A stretch of 64,000 nt of DNA, from positions 1 through 64,000 of the forward strand of contig JAEWLI010000102.1 of NCBI GenBank assembly GCA_023393375.1. The letters run 5' to 3'. Made by a program: the position numbers and the translations under genes. Below the pieces are notes generated by a model that had not been told where the DNA came from, searched no databases, and saw only the letters and a program-made list of their open reading frames with translations. Origin of the DNA: Bacteroidota bacterium. GTDB lineage: Bacteria; Bacteroidota; Bacteroidia; Cytophagales; Cyclobacteriaceae. Of this stretch, positions 6,910-14,833 are shown piece by piece (position 1 is the stretch's first letter; every line of letters begins with the position of its first letter).

Positions 6910-7600
6910 TCATATTTTTCGTATTTTAAGCTTTTTATTGTCTATTTTTCATTAATTATAATTAATATTTATGCATTAAATAATTTATCAGGGTATTATG
7001 GCAAATCCTTGAACCTGCATAACAATAATGAATTTTGACTCAAAAGTAATAAGTTTATTGTTGTTCCCTCATACCTTCCGCACTTCCCGATAACAATCGG
7101 GACCAGCCACACAAGCTATCCGCGCCCGAGCCCCTTTGCGCAAAGCCCATTCGGTCTCGTGCCGCTCCGCCGAAGACTTGTGAGTTGTTTGTGAAGTTGA
7201 AGATTATCGTTCAACATTTTCTGCTATTGTTGACAAAAATGATGCGCAATAAAAATAAATTGATGCTTAAGTTTTTTAAAATGATGCGCATGATTTTATA
7301 AAAACAAGTGCAACGTTTTCGGTAAACTAAGGCTTCACTTCTAAGATATGGGTATTTGTTCCTCTTTTTTGGTGTTTTCACCAACAAACACTTAAGCTGA
7401 CGTTAGATGGGCATTAAAAATGATACTTGCGCACCATTTCATAAAATCATCCACATTCTTTTTGGTAAACTAAGGTTTCAGTCTTTATATGATCTATTTG
7501 TGTATCCCAAAATTTACTTAAAATCGAATTTCTCAATGCCAAAGACCATTTCACCATATAAAAAATAAGTCCTGCTTTTAGTATAAAAACCCAATTTAAC
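6910..7600. other. Long intergenic region with short repeats, no gene seen
   Basis: About 690 bases without a convincing reading frame. A GC-richer segment (about 7077-7180) contains a hairpin, CCCGATaacaATCGGG (7086-7101). Short words repeat: ATGATGCGCA at 7239-7248 and 7281-7290, and GGTAAACTAAGG[C/T]TTCA at 7321-7337 and 7464-7480. This resembles a degraded intergenic repeat element between divergent genes. Confidence 0.5.
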
Positions 7601-7608
7601 TATCTTTG
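7601..7608 (+). promoter_or_regulatory. -7 box of the glyS promoter
   Basis: TATCTTTG matches TAnnTTTG exactly and ends six bases before the glyS ATG. Transcription from this box would begin at or within a base or two of the start codon. Confidence 0.6.
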
Positions 7609-7614
7609 CGCACT

Positions 7615-9096
7615 ATGGCACAAAAGATTAATTCACCCGAAGAAAACAATATTCTCAAGAAGATTATTGCTCACGCAAAAGAATATGGATTTGTATATCC
7701 TTCCAGCGAAATATATGATGGCTTACAGGCTGTTTATGATTTTGGCCCGTATGGCGTAGAATTGAAAAATAACATCAAAACGCTGTGGTGGCAAACCATG
7801 ACCCGACTCAATGAAAATGTAGTTGGACTGGATGCCGCAATTTTTATGCACCCACTTACCTGGAAAGCTTCCGGCCATGTGGACAGCTTCAATGATCCGA
7901 TGGTGGATAATAAAGATTCTAAAAAAAGATACCGTGCCGATACTTTGATTGAGGATTTTGCGGCAATCCTGGATGAAAAGGGAGAGGGGGAAAAGGCTAA
8001 ACACCTTGTTTCGGAAATGAACCGCCTTTTGGAAAAAGAGGACCTGAAGGGTTTGCAGGAGCTGATCATCAATGAAAAGGTAACCTGTCCTATTTCCGGT
8101 ACATCCAATTGGACAGAAGTTCGTCAGTTTAACCTGATGTTTTCTACCAAAGTCGGTTCTGTAGCTGAAGAGAGTAATGTAATTTATCTCCGTCCTGAAA
8201 CAGCACAAGGTATTTTCGTGAATTTTCTGAATGTTCAAAAAACAGCCAGAATGAAAATTCCCTTTGGAATCGCACAAATTGGAAAGGCTTTCAGAAACGA
8301 AATCGTTGCTAGGCAATTTATATTCAGGATGCGGGAATTCGAGCAAATGGAAATGCAGTTTTTCATTCGCCCTGGTGAAGAGATGAAGTGGTATGAACAT
8401 TGGAAAAATATTCGCAAAAACTGGCATACCGCTTTAGGTGTTCCCCAGGAGAAGCTGCGTTTTCACGATCATGAAAAGCTGGCTCATTATGCCAATGCTG
8501 CGGTAGATGTGGAATATGAATTCCCGATGGGCTTTAAGGAAATAGAAGGAATCCATTCCAGGACTGATTTTGACCTATCCAACCACCAGGAATTATCAAG
8601 GAAGAAACTGCAATATTTCGACCCGGAAATCAACCAGGCATATGTACCCTATGTAGTTGAAACTTCTGCCGGTGCGGACAGGCTTTTCCTGATGATGATG
8701 TGCAATGCCTATACTGAAGAAACCGTAGGAGAAGGTGATAAACAAAAAGAAAGGGTTTATTTGAAATTCCATCCTGCGCTGGCCCCGGTAAAAGCAGCAA
8801 TTTTACCTCTTGTGAAGAAAGATGGTTTGCCTGAAAAAGCAAAAGCTATTTTCCAAAGCCTGAAATATGATTTCAACCTGATCTATGAAGACAATGCCGC
8901 AATTGGCAAAAGATATACCCGTCAGGATTTGATAGGAACACCATATTGTATCGCAGTGGATCACCAGACATTGGAAGATGATACGGTAACCATCCGCTAT
9001 CGCGATACTATGGAACAGATCAGGGTAAAGACAAATAAGTTAAGTGATATTCTGGCAAAAGAGACTTCTTTGAAAAGAATTTTTGAAAAGCTATAA
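7615..9096 (+). CDS. glyS: Glycyl-tRNA synthetase, class II dimeric type
   Basis: 493 residues. It charges tRNA-Gly with glycine in the cytoplasm. Class II signatures are visible: FGPYGVELKNNIK near the N-terminus, YLRPETAQGIFVNF (motif 2 region), FRNEI, FEQMEMQFFI, and the GIHSRTDFDLSNH and YVVETSAGADRLFL segments. The C-terminal anticodon-binding domain starts near residue 400 (LAPVKAAILPL). It is the single-chain archaeal/eukaryal-like form usual in Bacteroidota, not the alpha2beta2 form. The ATG at 7615 is chosen because the TTG at 7606 lies within the promoter -7 box. The gene stands alone. Confidence 0.97.
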   Translation: MAQKINSPEENNILKKIIAHAKEYGFVYPSSEIYDGLQAVYDFGPYGVELKNNIKTLWWQTMTRLNENVVGLDAAIFMHPLTWKASGHVDSFNDPMVDNKDSKKRYRADTLIEDFAAILDEKGEGEKAKHLVSEMNRLLEKEDLKGLQELIINEKVTCPISGTSNWTEVRQFNLMFSTKVGSVAEESNVIYLRPETAQGIFVNFLNVQKTARMKIPFGIAQIGKAFRNEIVARQFIFRMREFEQMEMQFFIRPGEEMKWYEHWKNIRKNWHTALGVPQEKLRFHDHEKLAHYANAAVDVEYEFPMGFKEIEGIHSRTDFDLSNHQELSRKKLQYFDPEINQAYVPYVVETSAGADRLFLMMMCNAYTEETVGEGDKQKERVYLKFHPALAPVKAAILPLVKKDGLPEKAKAIFQSLKYDFNLIYEDNAAIGKRYTRQDLIGTPYCIAVDHQTLEDDTVTIRYRDTMEQIRVKTNKLSDILAKETSLKRIFEKL

Positions 9097-9407
9097 AAGA
9101 GGTTTTCAGTGATCCGGATGAAATGACCATACCATAAAATACATTATACGGTGGTATTTTTAAATTGAATAGCTTCTTGGTGGAATAAGAGAAATTTTCA
9201 TACTTATATTATCGATTAAAAATAATGATACATATACCATTGTTAAAGCAGATAAAAATGTGATTTCTTATTTTCAAATCTTAATTTCATCTATTTTTTT
9301 TGATAAATAATGATAATAATATCATCCTTCATTTGAAATTATTAAAAATGTGATTACTTTAGCAGCTAGTTTTATGATAAAAATGGTTTAACAAAAAATT
9401 GAAACAA

Positions 9408-9884
9408 ATGAAAAACTTAAAAACAAAAATTTTTGCTGCTGCAATTGTATTATTGATGATGGTGGGTGCCAATACCTATGCTCAGGTTAGAATTGGTGGA
9501 GGTTTAGCTTATGCTACTGATTTTAATGAAGTTGGTTTGAACCTCAGAGGTGATTATCTGATAACTGAACCCTGGAGAGTAGGAGCGGATTTTACCTTTT
9601 ATTTTACAGGTGAAGGTTATAGTTATAATGAATTGAACTTTAATGGGTTTTATGTTTTTGAAGGTGAAAGTATAACACCTTATGTTTTAGGTGGTATTAA
9701 TATCTTTATGACCAGTGTTAATTATGGAGGTTTTAAAGCAAGTGGTTCCGATATAGGCTTAAATTTGGGTGGTGGTTTGGATCTGCCATTTTCTGATAAT
9801 CTATCAGGTTTTGGAGAGGCAAAGATCGTATTAACCGGTATTACCTATCTGGCCTTAAATGTCGGTATCAAATACGCTTTCTAG
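9408..9884 (+). CDS. Secreted outer-membrane beta-barrel protein
   Basis: 158 residues. A signal peptide (KKIFAAAIV-type core, cleavage after ANTYA, about residue 23) is followed by alternating glycine/aromatic strands (VRIGGGLAYA, RGDYLI, VGADFTFYF, LNVGIKYAF) typical of small 8-stranded OmpW/OmpX-like barrels and ending in a terminal Phe. It probably sits in the outer membrane; no ligand can be inferred. ATG at 9408 is preferred over TTG at 9399. A strong hairpin terminator follows. Confidence 0.75.
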   Translation: MKNLKTKIFAAAIVLLMMVGANTYAQVRIGGGLAYATDFNEVGLNLRGDYLITEPWRVGADFTFYFTGEGYSYNELNFNGFYVFEGESITPYVLGGINIFMTSVNYGGFKASGSDIGLNLGGGLDLPFSDNLSGFGEAKIVLTGITYLALNVGIKYAF

Positions 9885-9902
9885 AAATATATTATTTATA
9901 GC

Positions 9903-9943
9903 AAATGCCTTATCTGAAACATTCTCAGATAAGGCATTTTCAT
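9903..9943 (+). terminator. Intrinsic terminator after the barrel gene
   Basis: A perfect 15-bp stem (AAATGCCTTATCTGA with TCAGATAAGGCATTT) and a 7-base loop, ending in TTTT. It separates the barrel gene from arfB. Confidence 0.8.
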
Positions 9944-9970
9944 TTTACAGATGTTTAAATTAATTCATCC

Positions 9971-10390
9971 ATGAATTCTCCCCTGTACACCAGAAATTTT
10001 GAAAAGGAATTCGAATTCCAGACTTCCCGTAGCAGTGGACCAGGAGGGCAACATGTGAATAAAACGGAAACCAGGGTAGAATTACGGTTTAATGTGGATC
10101 AATCAGAGCTGTTAAGTGAGGAAGAAAAGGCTTTGATCAGGGAAAAACAGGGCAGAAGGATCAATCAGGAAGGTATTTTGCAAGTGTTCGCACAGGAATA
10201 CAAGAGCCAAAAGCAAAACAAGGACCTCGTTGTTAAAAGGTTTTATCACTATCTGGCAGAATCACTTAAGAAAACGAAAAAAAGAGTAGCCACTAAACCT
10301 TCTAAAAAAGCAAAAGAAAAACGGTTGGATTTGAAGAAAAGGCAATCCGAGAAAAAAGCCCTCAGGGGAAAAATTGATAAACATCTTTGA
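9971..10390 (+). CDS. arfB: Alternative ribosome-rescue factor ArfB (peptidyl-tRNA hydrolase)
   Basis: 139 residues, the usual size of ArfB/YaeJ. The class I release-factor domain contains the catalytic GGQ in SSGPGGQHVNKTETRVELRF (residues about 19-38). A basic tail rich in Lys/Arg (from about residue 100) normally enters the empty mRNA channel of stalled ribosomes. It hydrolyses peptidyl-tRNA on non-stop ribosomes. It lacks the codon-recognition domain of RF1/RF2, as expected. It is followed by an intergenic repeat region. Confidence 0.92.
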   Translation: MNSPLYTRNFEKEFEFQTSRSSGPGGQHVNKTETRVELRFNVDQSELLSEEEKALIREKQGRRINQEGILQVFAQEYKSQKQNKDLVVKRFYHYLAESLKKTKKRVATKPSKKAKEKRLDLKKRQSEKKALRGKIDKHL

Positions 10391-10429
10391 TGGTGTTTGA
10401 TGTTGGTGCAGTCGGGAAGCAGGGGAGAT

Positions 10430-10776
10430 GATGAGTTGGAAAGTTGGGGAAAGAGCTCTTAGTTCATAGCTCATAGTTCGTAGCAATATTGGGGAGTTGA
10501 GGAGATGATAATTTGGTGAGTTGGAGAAGAAATAGCACGTAGTTCGTAGCAAAAAGGGCAGGGACTGTGGTTCTCCAACCAATCTTGGACCGACTCTCCA
10601 ACTCTCCAACTTCACAGCTCATCCTCATTATCCTTTCAACTTTGACGCTAATTTTCCTCTACTCTCCTCCCTCCGCTCCATAGGATCATGCAACTACCAG
10701 CTACGGGCCTTTTCCCCAATTATTCATTGTCATTACTAACTTTTAATTCCTGCTACGAGCTATCAACTACGAACTT
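10430..10776. repeat. Intergenic repeat region with inverted short words
   Basis: The gap between arfB and the trehalose gene holds no convincing gene. It contains degenerate words: AGTTCATAGCTCATAGTTCGTAGC (10462-10485), TAGCACGTAGTTCGTAGC (10533-10550), and an inverted version GCTACGAGCTATCAACTACG (from 10752). It also has GAGTTGGAGA-type words on the left and CTCCAACTCTCCAAC (10594-10608) inverted on the right. The whole segment could fold back on itself. It looks like a dispersed intergenic element that elsewhere in the genome probably has relatives. Confidence 0.55.
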
Positions 10777-10810
10777 ACTATTCCTTGCTCCTTATTTCCT
10801 ATATTTTTAT

Positions 10811-13009
10811 TCAATTCAGATAATATTCTTTCGCATCCACCATCATTTTAAATACATCATAAATATTTTCTTTCCTGATCATATTGTATCTGGCATGTGT
10901 GGTATGGCTTCTACCTGTGATTACGGAATATGCATTTACTGGCAATATCTTGAAAATCTCTTCAGAAGAATTATTTCCTCCCAGTGCAAATATAAAATGT
11001 ACATTAGAAGATTCCAGCCATTTTCTTACTGCACGGCCTTTGTTTACCAGCGAGCTTTTTATTTCTACCATCATATTTTCTTCCACCACGTTTAGATTCA
11101 TGTTGGAAATGAGGTATTTTAAATGCTCACTCAGTTCCCGCATCCTCGATTCCCCAAGACCATTTTGTGTTTTTCTATAATGCCATACCAGCGAAAAATC
11201 CTTTTCTTCAATAAATGCACCTGGTGTCCTTTTTACAAAATGTTCTAAAGTAGGGAAAATCTCATATTTCCATTCGTTAGAGATAGCGTCAAAGATTTCC
11301 CAATCGTGGCCGTACCTTTTCGTCCACATGCCATGTTCGGCAATCATATCCAACTTCAAGTCTCCAAACAAACTGTCAAGGGTTTGTATATCTGCTCCAC
11401 TTACACATAATACTTTGTTTTTTTCATTGGCAATAACAGATTTCAGAACTTCATAAATTTTATCGTCCAGCTGGGAAGGAAAAGAAAGATAATCTGATGC
11501 TGATAAAAATTCATCCAAGTCTAATAAAATCAAACGCTCCTCTGCAAAATGATAATGTTTCATCATCTCCGCAAGGGTTTTTTCGTCTAGTGGCAGGGTA
11601 GTAAAATTTTTTTGCTTGTCAGATATATATTTGAGTCTGTTAAAAAACAAATCAACCCAATTATGAATGTCATATAACTTTACGGTACGTTGCATTTTAT
11701 GCATGTTCCTTTTCTGCAATTCCTCTGGCATAGTAATGGCCAATTCCAAAGCCTCTACAATAGCATCATTATCATTAGGATTGATAATGATAGCATCAGC
11801 CAGTTCTTTAGAGGCACCAGCCATTTCACTTAATATTAAAACACCCTTTTGATCTGTTTTACTGGCTACAAATTCTTTAGCCACAAGATTCATCCCATCT
11901 CGCATGGGTGTGATTAAAGCAATATCGGCCATATGATAAAGTGCTGAAAGTTGGTCGATGGGAAATGAACGGTAGAAATAATAAAGCGGTCGCCATTCAA
12001 TAGTTGAAAACCGTGAATTAATATTTCCTGACATTTCATCAATTTCTTCTTTCAACTCTTTGTACCTCTGTACATGGTGTCGAGAAGGGACTACAATCAT
12101 CACCAGTGAAATTGCTCCTTGTAAATGCGTGTTTTTTTCGAGCAGTTTTTCAAAAGCGAGCAGTTTCTGAGGAATACCTTTGGAATAATCCAACCGATCA
12201 ATTGATAGGATCAACTTTTGGTTTCCTAAAGATTTCCTGAAGATTTTTTCATTATGAAGTGTGTCTTGCGAAACTGCCTGCTCAGCATATTTTTTAAAGT
12301 CAATACCCATTGGAAAAGCATCGACAAGTACATAACGGTCATCAATTTCCAACTGTCCATTGGTATCACTCAATCCGATGATTCTGTTAACAGAACTAAG
12401 AAAATGCCGAACATCATCGAAGGTGTGAAAGCCCACCAGGTCAGCCCCAAGCATTCCCCGAAGGATATGTTTTCGCCACGGCAGCATCCTGAACACCTCA
12501 AATGAGGGAAATGGTATATGCTGAAAAAAGCCAATCAGGCAATCCGCTATCTTCTCCCGTAAGAGTTGAGGCAATAAGAGCAATTGATAATCATGAATCC
12601 AGATGGTATCACCAGGGTTGATAATTTTACATAATTCATCACAAAATTTCTCATTTACTTTTCGGTAAGCCTCCCAAAAAGATGCTTCATAGATTACATA
12701 TTGATTAAAATAGTGAAAAGTTGGCCAGAGGGTGGCATTACTGAATCCTTCATAATAGTCCCTGATCTCCTTTTTGGAAAGGAATACCGGATGCATATTT
12801 TCCCGCTTTAATTCACTGATTACTAACTTCTGTTCTCCAGGATCATCTATAAATAACCCTGGCCAGCCTACCCAGAGGTTATTATCATCTTTGTACACGG
12901 AGCCTAAACCGGTAGCCAATCCACCTTCACTTGGAAGAAAAGTAAGTGATTGCTCCTGGCGAGTTATTTTTACAGGTAGCCTGTTTGATACGATAATAGT
13001 TTTTGCCAT
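10811..13009 (-). CDS. otsA: Trehalose-6-phosphate synthase fused to a degenerate phosphatase domain
   Basis: 732 residues from the ATG at 13009 (MAKTIIVSNRLPVK, the normal family start). Residues 1-470 are a GT20 synthase: EGGLATGLGSV, WVGWPG, LWPTFHYF, WIHDYQL, HIPFPSFEVFRMLPW, DRLDYSKGI and DGMNLVAKEF are all present, so UDP-glucose plus glucose-6-phosphate to trehalose-6-phosphate is expected in the cytoplasm. Residues about 490-732 align with HAD trehalose-phosphatase. Motif I reads DLDEFL instead of DxDGTL, motif II SGAD instead of SGRD, and motif IV GGNNSSEE instead of GDDxTDED, so metal-binding acids are lost. The phosphatase half is probably inactive or regulatory. No separate phosphatase gene is in the window. 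Confidence 0.9.
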   Translation of the reverse strand: MAKTIIVSNRLPVKITRQEQSLTFLPSEGGLATGLGSVYKDDNNLWVGWPGLFIDDPGEQKLVISELKRENMHPVFLSKKEIRDYYEGFSNATLWPTFHYFNQYVIYEASFWEAYRKVNEKFCDELCKIINPGDTIWIHDYQLLLLPQLLREKIADCLIGFFQHIPFPSFEVFRMLPWRKHILRGMLGADLVGFHTFDDVRHFLSSVNRIIGLSDTNGQLEIDDRYVLVDAFPMGIDFKKYAEQAVSQDTLHNEKIFRKSLGNQKLILSIDRLDYSKGIPQKLLAFEKLLEKNTHLQGAISLVMIVVPSRHHVQRYKELKEEIDEMSGNINSRFSTIEWRPLYYFYRSFPIDQLSALYHMADIALITPMRDGMNLVAKEFVASKTDQKGVLILSEMAGASKELADAIIINPNDNDAIVEALELAITMPEELQKRNMHKMQRTVKLYDIHNWVDLFFNRLKYISDKQKNFTTLPLDEKTLAEMMKHYHFAEERLILLDLDEFLSASDYLSFPSQLDDKIYEVLKSVIANEKNKVLCVSGADIQTLDSLFGDLKLDMIAEHGMWTKRYGHDWEIFDAISNEWKYEIFPTLEHFVKRTPGAFIEEKDFSLVWHYRKTQNGLGESRMRELSEHLKYLISNMNLNVVEENMMVEIKSSLVNKGRAVRKWLESSNVHFIFALGGNNSSEEIFKILPVNAYSVITGRSHTTHARYNMIRKENIYDVFKMMVDAKEYYLN

Positions 13010-13344
13010 CAGTAATAATTTGTAACCGCTAAAAAATTGGGGAAAATGATAAAGTATGTACAATAAAAATAGATTATGCTACAAATGTTTAATAAAATTT
13101 ACATAACCTATCTTTTAAAAAGCACCGATGATTTCAAAAATACGATATTATTGCAACAAAACACCGGATTATTAAAAAAATAACATTAAAAATATTAATT
13201 TAATAACAATAATTTTGGGGAGGAGCAATATATATTAAATCCTTACAGGGTAAGATATCGACTAATATTATTTGTGCAGGAATCCCATATGTTTGCGTTT
13301 TTTACCAATCAGTATTCGCCAGCACAATTTTAAAATGTACAAGT

Positions 13345-14829
13345 ATGAAAAGCTTTTTAATTATTCTGATAACCTTGTTATCTCTTGAATTATTGCATGC
13401 TCAAAAAGTAATCTCTTCAAAAGATTTTGGCAATAACAGAAGTCTGATTATACATGAATTACCTTTTACCAAAGGTCTTGAAGATGGATTTGTGATATTA
13501 AAAGAAGATAAGAAAGGGTTTTTTAATTTTCAAAAATTCAATTTACAACAAAACCTTTTATGGGACACCAAAATCGTATTTGACCCTCAACTAAATGTTC
13601 CGCAAGTACTTATTCATCAATCCGAAGCGTTATTAATATCTTTCACTGTGAAAGAGTTGGAAAGAAATGTCATTATTGAATTAAAAAAAATTGATTTGAC
13701 TACTGGCAAAATCACAAATGAAGCAAAAAAGATGATGCCACAGTTCGAAACCAGGAGTACTTACCCCAGGATTAGTATTTCAAATGATCTGTCCAAAATA
13801 TTACTATCCCATTTTGTTCCTGCAGCGAGCAAATCTCAGGAACTTATCGTTTTGAACACAGAAGGTTTGACAGTGGAAAAAACGTTACAGTTAAACAATG
13901 ACCTTTTCGAGCCAAACCGATTTAATAAATTTGTGATAGATAACAAGGGAAATGTGTTTTTTGCCTCTATCAATGAGAAACTTTTCCGCATGGATGGTTT
14001 TTTCATTCCCTCGTCCAGTACAGAACCATTGTTGCTTCAACATGATATATTTTTCACCCGTCCGATGGACAATGTGCCAGATGTGATCATTGAAGTAGTG
14101 GAAGATTCTACGTATTTCATTGTAGCTGCAACAGGTAATATTCAAAATGAACTGATTGGGGTAAAGCTGGTAGGATTTGATTTTAAAAACTTTGAGATCA
14201 CTTTTGATACAGTCTATAATTTTTCTTTTGCCAATGTACAAAGTCTTTATGCTAAAAGCATTTCAACTTCAAAATATGTAAAGCAAGGTTCCCTAAAAAA
14301 GCCTGCTGATCTTAATGGTTATGCTTTACAAGAGCTACGGATTGACAAGAATAGGAACATGGTGCTGTTTATTGAAAAAAATCTGCAAAAATCAGCTTTT
14401 CAAAAAGGCTTTAACAGTGGCAATCTGCTCTATACCTACAATACCAATACAAAAAGACAGCTTCAGAAAAGTGAAGACGTGATTATAATGTCTTTTGATC
14501 AAAACGGACAGTTAAACTGGGGCAATGTGGTTCAAAAATATCAGGTAACCAAACCGTTCAACTATCAGCTTTCTTACGTTTCGGGAATTTCAGATGATAA
14601 TTTGAATCTGCTCACTTGGACAAAGAAAAGCCAACATAGTCTTCAGGTGACAAGGATTGACCTTAAATCCGGAAATGCAGTCTTTGCTGGTAAGGACATT
14701 CTCAACAATGGTACATTTACCTATCATAAAAACTATTCTACATGGATTGATGGCAATCATTTGGCCATTACCACTCAGAAAAACAACAAATTAAATGAAA
14801 GGACCCTGCATGTGGTGAAGATAGATTAA
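13345..14829 (+). CDS. Secreted protein of unknown function
   Basis: 494 residues. The signal peptide (residues 1-19, ending LLHAQ) predicts export. The rest is beta-rich with recurrent patterns such as NKGNVFFASINEKLFRMDG and DKNRNMVLFIEKN, suggestive of a propeller-like fold, but no family is recognised. It stands alone on the plus strand between the divergent trehalose gene and convergent recG, whose 3' end lies 4 bases away. Probably periplasmic or surface-exposed. Confidence 0.7.
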   Translation: MKSFLIILITLLSLELLHAQKVISSKDFGNNRSLIIHELPFTKGLEDGFVILKEDKKGFFNFQKFNLQQNLLWDTKIVFDPQLNVPQVLIHQSEALLISFTVKELERNVIIELKKIDLTTGKITNEAKKMMPQFETRSTYPRISISNDLSKILLSHFVPAASKSQELIVLNTEGLTVEKTLQLNNDLFEPNRFNKFVIDNKGNVFFASINEKLFRMDGFFIPSSSTEPLLLQHDIFFTRPMDNVPDVIIEVVEDSTYFIVAATGNIQNELIGVKLVGFDFKNFEITFDTVYNFSFANVQSLYAKSISTSKYVKQGSLKKPADLNGYALQELRIDKNRNMVLFIEKNLQKSAFQKGFNSGNLLYTYNTNTKRQLQKSEDVIIMSFDQNGQLNWGNVVQKYQVTKPFNYQLSYVSGISDDNLNLLTWTKKSQHSLQVTRIDLKSGNAVFAGKDILNNGTFTYHKNYSTWIDGNHLAITTQKNNKLNERTLHVVKID

Positions 14830-14833
14830 CTTG

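Noticed and set aside
7723..8427. Long open frame of 234 codons antisense to glyS
   Set aside because: It is the mirror of a confirmed synthetase gene; the translation has no family features and the codon pattern follows glyS on the other strand.
10262..10615. Frame of 117 codons covering the 3' end of arfB and the repeat region
   Set aside because: It is composed of repeat words and antisense arfB; no protein features.
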